A stretch of DNA of 64,000 nt from Ashinkailepas kermadecensis (Eukaryota; Arthropoda; Thecostraca; Neolepadidae), in assembly GCA_034440615.1 (NCBI GenBank), contig JAOTOM010003989.1, forward strand, positions 62,001-126,000, in the 5' to 3' direction. How positions within the stretch are numbered: the first letter of the stretch is position 1; each line of letters starts with the position of its first letter. The notes beneath the pieces were generated by a model, which was given only the letters and a program-made list of their open reading frames with translations, had not been told where the DNA came from and searched no databases. Both the position numbers and the translations under genes were made by a program. Below, in pieces: positions 58,312 through 64,000 of this stretch.

Positions 58312-59598
58312 ATGGTAGTTTTACAATGGAACTGTAGGGGAGTCAAATCCAGCCTGAACGACCTCAACAATCTTTTAAGTTCTCACACACCGTCCGCTAT
58401 ATGCATACAGGAAACGAAACTGGCTCCGGGTGCCCCGTTTCAACTAAAAAAATACACTGTTTTACGAAAAGACGTACCGTTTATCACTGTGTCGCATGGT
58501 GGTGTACTTCTTGCCATACACCACAGTAGTCCCTGCCGAGAAATAAGCATTTCTTCCGCCCTCCAATGTGTCGCAGCGCGAACAACCCTAAATCACCGCG
58601 CTATTACCATATGTTGTATTTACATGCCACCTTCTCTATCTTTTGACGCGTCGGAAGTAACTAATCTCTTTGCACAGCTTCCAGCACCATTCATAATATG
58701 CGGAGATTTTAATGCACACCATCCGCTCTGGGGCTCCAGCCAGACCAGTACACGTGGCCGGCAGCTGGAAAGAATAATAAACAATGATTGTATTAGTATA
58801 CTGAATACCGGTACCCGAACACATATTACACTACCGACTGGTCAAACTTCCATGTTAGATCTTACTCTATGCAGCCCACAGTTATCCCCCTTCTTCGAGT
58901 GGTATGTTGGGGATGACCCTCTGACCAGTGACCATTTTCCCATATGGATTCAATTCTTAGACGATGTTGCCGTAGGCCGACGACCTCCGAAGTGGATCCT
59001 GAGCAAGGCAGATTGGGACTCCTTCCAGGCTGAGGCACGTGATAAGTTTAGGGACGGTTGCGAGGACTTATCAATTGAGGATTTTACTGCAATATTGCTA
59101 CAATGCGCCGAACACAACATCCCCCGCTCCTCGGGTACCGCTAAGCGCACTCCAGTCCCATGGTGGACCGAGGAATGCCGCGATGTCATCCGTGCCCGAA
59201 AAAGAGCATTTCGGGCCTTTGATCGCCACTGCTCCACGGCAAATCTTATCGAGTTCCAAAAGGCAAGGGCATGCGCAAGAAGAACCATTGCTAAAACCAA
59301 GCGTGAGGCTTGGAAATCTTACGTAAACAAACTGAATCGTAACACAAAAATATCTTCAGTATGGGCACAAATAAAGCGAGTTTCGGGACGGATGGCTCCG
59401 ACCGCTTTCCCAGCTCTTCACATAAACGGGCGAGACTATCTCAGACCGAAAGAGGTAGCAGATGAGATAGCTCGAACGGTCTCAGAGAGATGTAAAAATA
59501 CCAGGAGCCCACAGTTTAATAAATATAGAACGCAGTGCGAATCGTTATTGATTTTTCAACCACCACCGTACTTTCTTGCAATTTACCCTTCACCATGA
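58312..59598 (+). pseudogene. LINE ORF2, endonuclease part
   Basis: MVVLQWNCRGVKSSLNDL opens the AP-endonuclease. QETKLAPG, GGVLLAIHH, ICGDFNAHHPLWGS, MLDLTLCSPQ and LTSDHFPIWI give the metal-binding and catalytic residues in the expected order. PVPWWTEECRDVI begins the linker. The frame moves by one base within 59535-59598, where it overlaps the RT frame, and would otherwise end at 59596-59598. Confidence 0.85.
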
Positions 59599-61664
59599 CT
59601 GAATTAAATTATGCGATCTCATCCCTCAGATCTGTATCTGAAGGACCCGACATGATACACAATGTCATCATCAAACAGATACCAAAAGACCGTCTGGAAG
59701 TTCTTCTGTCACTCTATAACGCCATGTGGGAAGCGGGCACTTTTCCTCCCTCGTGGCGAGAAGCAATTGTTGTTCCCATACTTAAACCAAACAAAAAAGG
59801 TGATGATCCGCTACATTACCGACCAGTGTCTCTTACATCATCTTTGTGTAAACTTTTTGAAAAAATGGTAAATACAAGGTTGATGTGGTTTTTAGAGTCT
59901 AATAATCAGCTAAACAACATTCAGTGTGGGTTTAGGAAACATCGTAGTACTCTTGACCATGTTTTGACTTTGGACTCGACTGTTCGTGCTGGATTTATGA
60001 CACATCGCCATACAGCGGCCATATTCTTTGACATTGAAGGAGCCTTTGATACTGCATGGCGCCATGGAATCTTGAGCAAGTTATATGACTCTGGTGTTCG
60101 CGGCCCCTTGGGGGTCTTTCTGAATAACTTTTTATCCGAACGTTACTTTCGAGTACGTGTGGCCGGAACCTTATCAGACCGATTTTTACAAGCCGACGGT
60201 GTGCCACAAGGCAGTGTGCTAAGCGTAGTATTATTCGCAATGTCCGTCAATGATATAGATAAAGAATTACCATCATCAGTCGGGCGAGCTCTCTTCGTGG
60301 ACGACTTTACCGTGTGGTGCTGCTCCCGTAGTCTTCGCAGCGTGCAGAGGCAACTTCAACTGGCTGTCGGGAAGCTGGAAAAGTGGTGTCACACCACTGG
60401 TTTTCGGTTTTCTGCTACAAAGACGGCAGCCATCCACTTCTGTCGCCGTAGGCAGTGTTCCGATCCAGTCATCAAGATATTTGGACGGCCAGTACCTTTT
60501 CAACAGTCCGTCCGATTTCTAGGGATACAAATGGACAGGCGGAGTACTTATAAGGAACACATCACGCGGCTGAAGGAAAGCAGTACCAAAGGGCTTCAGC
60601 TCTTAAAAGTAGTATCGCGGTGCTCATATGGAGCGGATCGTAGTGTTTTGCTTCTGATGTATCGTTCTTTGATCCGTTCACGGCTTGACTATGGATGTTT
60701 TATCTATGATGGTGCTTCTCAGACCACGAAACGTATGCTTGATGTTTTGCACCACGCCGCTCCCCGCGTTATCACAGGTGCGTTTCGAACTTCGCCGACT
60801 GAAAGCGTCCTTGCTGAAGCTAACGAACCTCCTTTATCATTGCGACGTGAAAAAGTGGGTTTAAAATACGCCTGTAAGTTGGCACAAAATCCACAGCATC
60901 CGACATATTCGTGGGTATTTTCTACTGTAAGTACTCCACGATCGAATACAAGGAAATATATACTGCCATTCAGTCTACGCATTGCCCACTCGCTTCGCGA
61001 ATGCAAGATTAAGCCAAAGTGCATAGCACAGTTCCGTGTCCCACCTACGCCCCCTTGGCGGCGGATCGAGGTCGCCTTGGACCTCTCGTTGAGTGATATC
61101 CGGAAGGATGATATTAGCACAGCTGACTCCCGTTTGCGCGCATTAAGCAGAATCAATTCATATACGGACACCGTGCGGATCTATACCGACGGATCAAAAC
61201 TCAGTAGCGGTGTAGGATGGGCTTTTGTATGTCAGTCGCATATCGAATCATTTAGACTCCCTAATCACTCATCAATTTTTACGGCAGAACTATACGCCAT
61301 CCTACAGGCCCTTCGTTTTGTTAAGTATGACCACAGAACCCGTGACAAAAGCCATTTAATTCTCACTGACTCTCTGAGTAGCCTGCTGGCTCTGAAAGCA
61401 TTTAGCCATGACCACCACATTGTACATGACATCGCGACTACCTTGATTTATCTTAATGATGGGGAAGTCAACGTCACTTTGATGTGGATCCCAAGCCACG
61501 TAGGCCTAGCTGGCAACGAGGCTGCTGATTTGATGGCGAAGAAAGCTGCAAACGGTGGCCGCAGGTCGCGCATGGTCCTTCCCCTAGCGACTTCGAGGCA
61601 TCAATATCATCCCTTATTGACCGAAAATGGCAATGCTCTTGGAACACGAAAACTAGCAAACTGA
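59535..61664 (+). pseudogene. LINE ORF2, reverse transcriptase and RNase H part
   Basis: RT blocks: FPPSWREAIVVPILKPN, DPLHYRPVSLTSSLCKLFEK, QCGFRKHRSTLDHV, IFFDIEGAFDTAW (motif A), ADGVPQGSVLS (motif B) and ALFVDDFTVWC (motif C). RNase H: RIYTDGSKLSSGVGWAF, FTAELYAILQAL, LILTDSLSSLLAL and WIPSHVGLAGNEAAD, with all four acidic/His positions present. RNase H places it with the I, R1 or LOA-related groups rather than classical Jockey. The frame from 59535 to about 61600 is unbroken for roughly 690 codons. A one-base change near 61600 then shifts the C-terminus. Confidence 0.9.
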
Positions 61665-62022
61665 AGCTAGTAAAACCATTACTCGGAACGTGGGAGTCCT
61701 CATTTCGCACACAAAGAAGAGAGGAGGTTGCGCTGTGCCGTCTTCGGATCGGCCATACACTTGCTACACACAGGTACCTGCTGACGGCAAGTGACCGCCC
61801 TCTGTGCCCACGCTGTGCTACTCCACTCACAGTATATCACGTACTTGTTGGCTGTCCTGGACTGGAACCTGCACGTCGCAGATATCTTGGGCTTCAAAGT
61901 ATTGATATGACGCTGCGACAAATGCTGGCCGATGATTCTCAGATCGTAGCATCTGGGGATATATTTGCATACCTAAAACAAGTAAATTTTGACATAGTAT
62001 ACCGCCCACCACAAGCACTCTG
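61600..62022 (+). pseudogene. LINE ORF2 C-terminal zinc knuckle
   Basis: In the shifted frame: KPLLGTWESSFRTQRREE, LCRLRIGHTLATHRYLL, then CPRC, VYHVLVGCPG, a CCHC knuckle typical of LINE ORF2 ends. A stop follows TGA near 62021. Confidence 0.75.
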
Positions 62023-62504
62023 ATATGACGTAAGACCCATCGCCTAACAACAATGTTATGACAGGTAGAGTTATGGGCGCAAAATGACCAACGCAGTCGA
62101 TGCGCCCTAAAGCACAAATCCACCACCACCACCTTACCAACAACACCACCATCATCACGTCTTGCCCGGACCGAACCCATCTCATGGTGCTCGAGTCATT
62201 GTACATACGTGAACACACACCAGAAATTAACAAACAAGTCAGCACTCACGTCACGTTGTCACTCTGGAATAATGCATGACCAAAAAGGGCGAAGGCGGTC
62301 GGGGAACACGTTTCGATGTAAATGCGATCCAGTGCTTCACGGTTGTTGTAAATATTTCAGATGAGAATATACTTCTTTATGTGAATGGTCCTTCAGGAAT
62401 TGACAAAATGTGAGATGATGTTGCGAGAATAGCTTGTGTAAAACCTGTGCTCAATTCATGTTTTTAAAGTATACTTGTGTGTGTTTATTTGCATTGTGCA
62501 GAGC

Positions 62505-62552
62505 AGTGATTTTGAAAATGGATCAGTGTTTGAATCCGAAACGTCAATAAAC
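62505..62552 (+). ncRNA. hammerhead-like motif of Penelope family 1
   Basis: TTGAAAATGGATCAGTGTTT then GAATCCGAAACGTCAATAAA: a GGAT/ATCC stem, GAAAC and GTC. The upstream core resembles a weak CTGATGA. Position, about 150-200 bases before the (TA)n end, matches that of ribozymes reported in Penelope-like elements. Confidence 0.45.
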
Positions 62553-62721
62553 GAATATAACTACATGTCACTTGGTGAAATAATTTACCAGCTATCTAAC
62601 GAAACAAAGAAAACAATACGATCAATCGAAAACCTAGACAGAAAACTTGCTAAAGCTAAATGTGCTCTTCTCTTCAACAGGCAATGTATAAAAGAAGATA
62701 TCCTGCCAAAATATACCGATA

Positions 62722-62977
<256 letters not shown>

Positions 62978-63012
62978 AAAACACAGAGCAATGGGAGCAT
63001 AGCTTTATTAAC

Positions 63013-63039
63013 AACGTTTCGGCTCACGCCTTTCTCAAG
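63013..63039 (-). ncRNA. hammerhead-like motif of Penelope family 2
   Basis: Minus strand: CTTGAGAAAGGCGTGAGCC then GAAACGTT. GGC/GCC forms the inner stem with a GTGA loop; CTTGAGAA stands for CTGATGA. Confidence 0.45.
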
Positions 63040-63283
63040 CTATGGACGATTTACAGGCATGGCGGCATTTAGCACTTGTCTTTTTCTTCTTTTGTTTTCT
63101 TCTTTTTTCTTTCTTCTCTTCTTTATTTTCCCTTTACTTTTTTCCCCTCTCTTCCTTCCCACTTCGAACACAGGTCACGAGACATCAATCATAAAGCACT
63201 TCGCATGTGTTGACACCGAATGAACCAGACAGTGAAAGCAGTACATTGAAAACGACCAAATAAGTACGACAGTGATGTTTAAC

Positions 63284-63942
63284 CTATCCTTTTTCAACAT
63301 GTTCCACAACCAGTTCCGCTACAACACCTGCAATTTTGAAACTACCAGAAACACCATTGATATTTTCACGTGTGGCAATATACGCGGATTCCACAGTCTT
63401 CCGACACCTCTTCCCAAGTCCACCACTAAGAACAGATGCTCCTTTCCAATTTGGGAGATGGTCTTTTTCATCGGCATGCACCACCATAGCATTAGAAAGT
63501 CTATGGTATCTGAGGTCTGAACGATGTTCCCCAATTCTAGCCACTATCCCCTGCCCCGTTTCCCCATAGTAACTTTTTCCACATCCTCCCGCGCAAGGAA
63601 TTTTGTAGACTACGCTTTTTTCGTTCACGTTGCGGACCCCTCTCTTGACTATGTCTTTGATTTTGACCCCTGCTGAGAGACTGATGTTGATTTTGTCTTT
63701 TGTGAATCAGGAGATGGTGATTGCTTCCTGTGACTCCGGTACTGATATGCACCTTTTTGTCAAAACTCGTTGCTTGGCCTTTGTCATGCACATCACCTTT
63801 TCCGCTTTTTGGCCAACTTCGTTATCAGACCCTCTGGATATTTCAGCAACTTGAAAGACTCTTTGATGAAAAGCAATTCTTCTGCGAGGCACTCAGGACT
63901 GCAGATTCTATGAGCCCTTAAGAAAAAGCCCATTAGGACCCA
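63284..63942 (-). pseudogene. Penelope RT end and GIY-YIG endonuclease
   Basis: Minus strand: LRAHRICSPECLAEEL and LKYPEGLITKLAKK (the RT-end block with the R-A-H-x-x-C and YP pattern). A frame change near 63795 leads to INISLSAGVKIKDIVKRGV, then EKSVVYKIPCAGGCG and SYYGETGQGIVARIGEH, the GIY-YIG core (here YK...YYG), followed by HADEKDH and SAYIATRENINGVSG. RT catalytic motifs are not present because the copy is cut at 63942. Confidence 0.85.
63650..63707. repeat. 58-bp perfect inverted repeat, left arm
   Basis: Exact reverse complement of 63943-64000; it corresponds to the INISLSAGVKIKDI coding segment of the family-2 Penelope. Confidence 0.95.
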
Positions 63943-64000
63943 ATTCACAAAAGACAAAATCAACATCAGTCTCTCAGCAGGGGTCAAAATCAAAGACATA
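63943..64000 (+). mobile_element. start of an inverted family-2 Penelope copy
   Basis: On the plus strand this repeats the FTKDKINISLSAGVKIKDI segment exactly, beginning at 63943 and running out of the window. It is head-to-head with the minus-strand copy at 62972-63942. Confidence 0.75.

Larger units (their letters stand above)
58179..62135 (+). mobile_element. I/Jockey-group LINE, near-complete ORF2
   Basis: CACCTTACCAAC flanks both sides (ending about 58178 and beginning about 62134) as a 12-bp target duplication within the Penelope endonuclease region. It starts with about 130 bases of leader, has no ORF1, and carries endonuclease, reverse transcriptase, RNase H and a terminal zinc knuckle in order. 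The 3' end is CCACCACCACC. Two frame changes are the only visible defects. Confidence 0.9.
56021..62705 (+). mobile_element. Penelope-like element, family 1, copy 2, split by two LINEs
   Basis: Three plus-strand pieces fit end to end against copy 1: 56021-56526 (RT motif B to the RT end, including YCRYVDDVFVDV), about 57744-58178 (linker and GIY-YIG, VVYKLSCPYEDC and SYIGATTTSLSRRL) and about 62136-62705 (endonuclease end and 3' tail). It is 5' truncated, with a TAA after LLHT near 56448. The gaps are exactly filled by a CR1-like LINE and an I/Jockey LINE, both with target duplications. Confidence 0.9.

Overview
The window is eukaryotic, non-coding-rich animal DNA packed with transposable elements. 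Long (TA)n tracts, Penelope-like elements, non-LTR retrotransposons, cut-and-paste transposons with terminal inverted repeats (TIRs), a tRNA-derived SINE and several minisatellites are all visible, and no prokaryotic gene organisation is present. Scattered AGGTTAGGTT-type runs (about 2.3, 50.9, 50.96 and 51.8 kb) are common in arthropod genomes, so an arthropod or related marine invertebrate is my best guess; this is an inference.

Layout. 0-6 kb: Penelope-like 3' ends joined tail-to-tail at (TA)n tracts, then a 166-bp palindromic satellite. 6-7 kb: the only recognisable host-type gene, the C-terminal part of a USP35/38-like ubiquitin hydrolase on the minus strand, with two in-frame TGA codons. 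7-12 kb: a 21/25-bp minisatellite split by a young LTR element (identical 146-bp LTRs, GGGGG target duplication) and by a SINE with a tRNA-Val-like head (10-bp duplication). 12.5-15.3 kb: an I/Jockey-group LINE with ORF1 and the endonuclease part of ORF2, cut off by a DDE-type element. 15.3-22 kb: two inverted copies of that DDE-type element and a third fragment.

22.9-28.5 kb: a DNA transposon with TIRs whose transposase gene contains five tandem copies of a 129-bp, phase-0, open cassette exon between the two halves of a putative zinc site. This is the most unusual item. 31.0-34.7 kb: a second DNA transposon with 136-bp TIRs, TA target duplication and two ORFs. 37.7-41.3 and 45.7-46.3 kb: a degenerate GGGGCCCC/GCGCGA minisatellite family that appears to be mobile. 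46.4-48.3 kb: a 40-bp satellite of about 49 units, open in all three forward frames.

52.6-64 kb: a nested transposon cluster. A minus-strand Penelope copy faces, head-to-head, a plus-strand copy of the same family. The plus-strand copy is interrupted first by an antisense CR1-like LINE and then by a nearly intact I/Jockey LINE, each with target-site duplications. It ends at a (TA)n tract shared tail-to-tail with a third Penelope copy, which is itself head-to-head with an inverted copy leaving the window.

Apart from the ubiquitin hydrolase I see no host genes; all other convincing coding sequence is transposon-derived. Coordinates of element edges are read by eye and may be off by a few bases.
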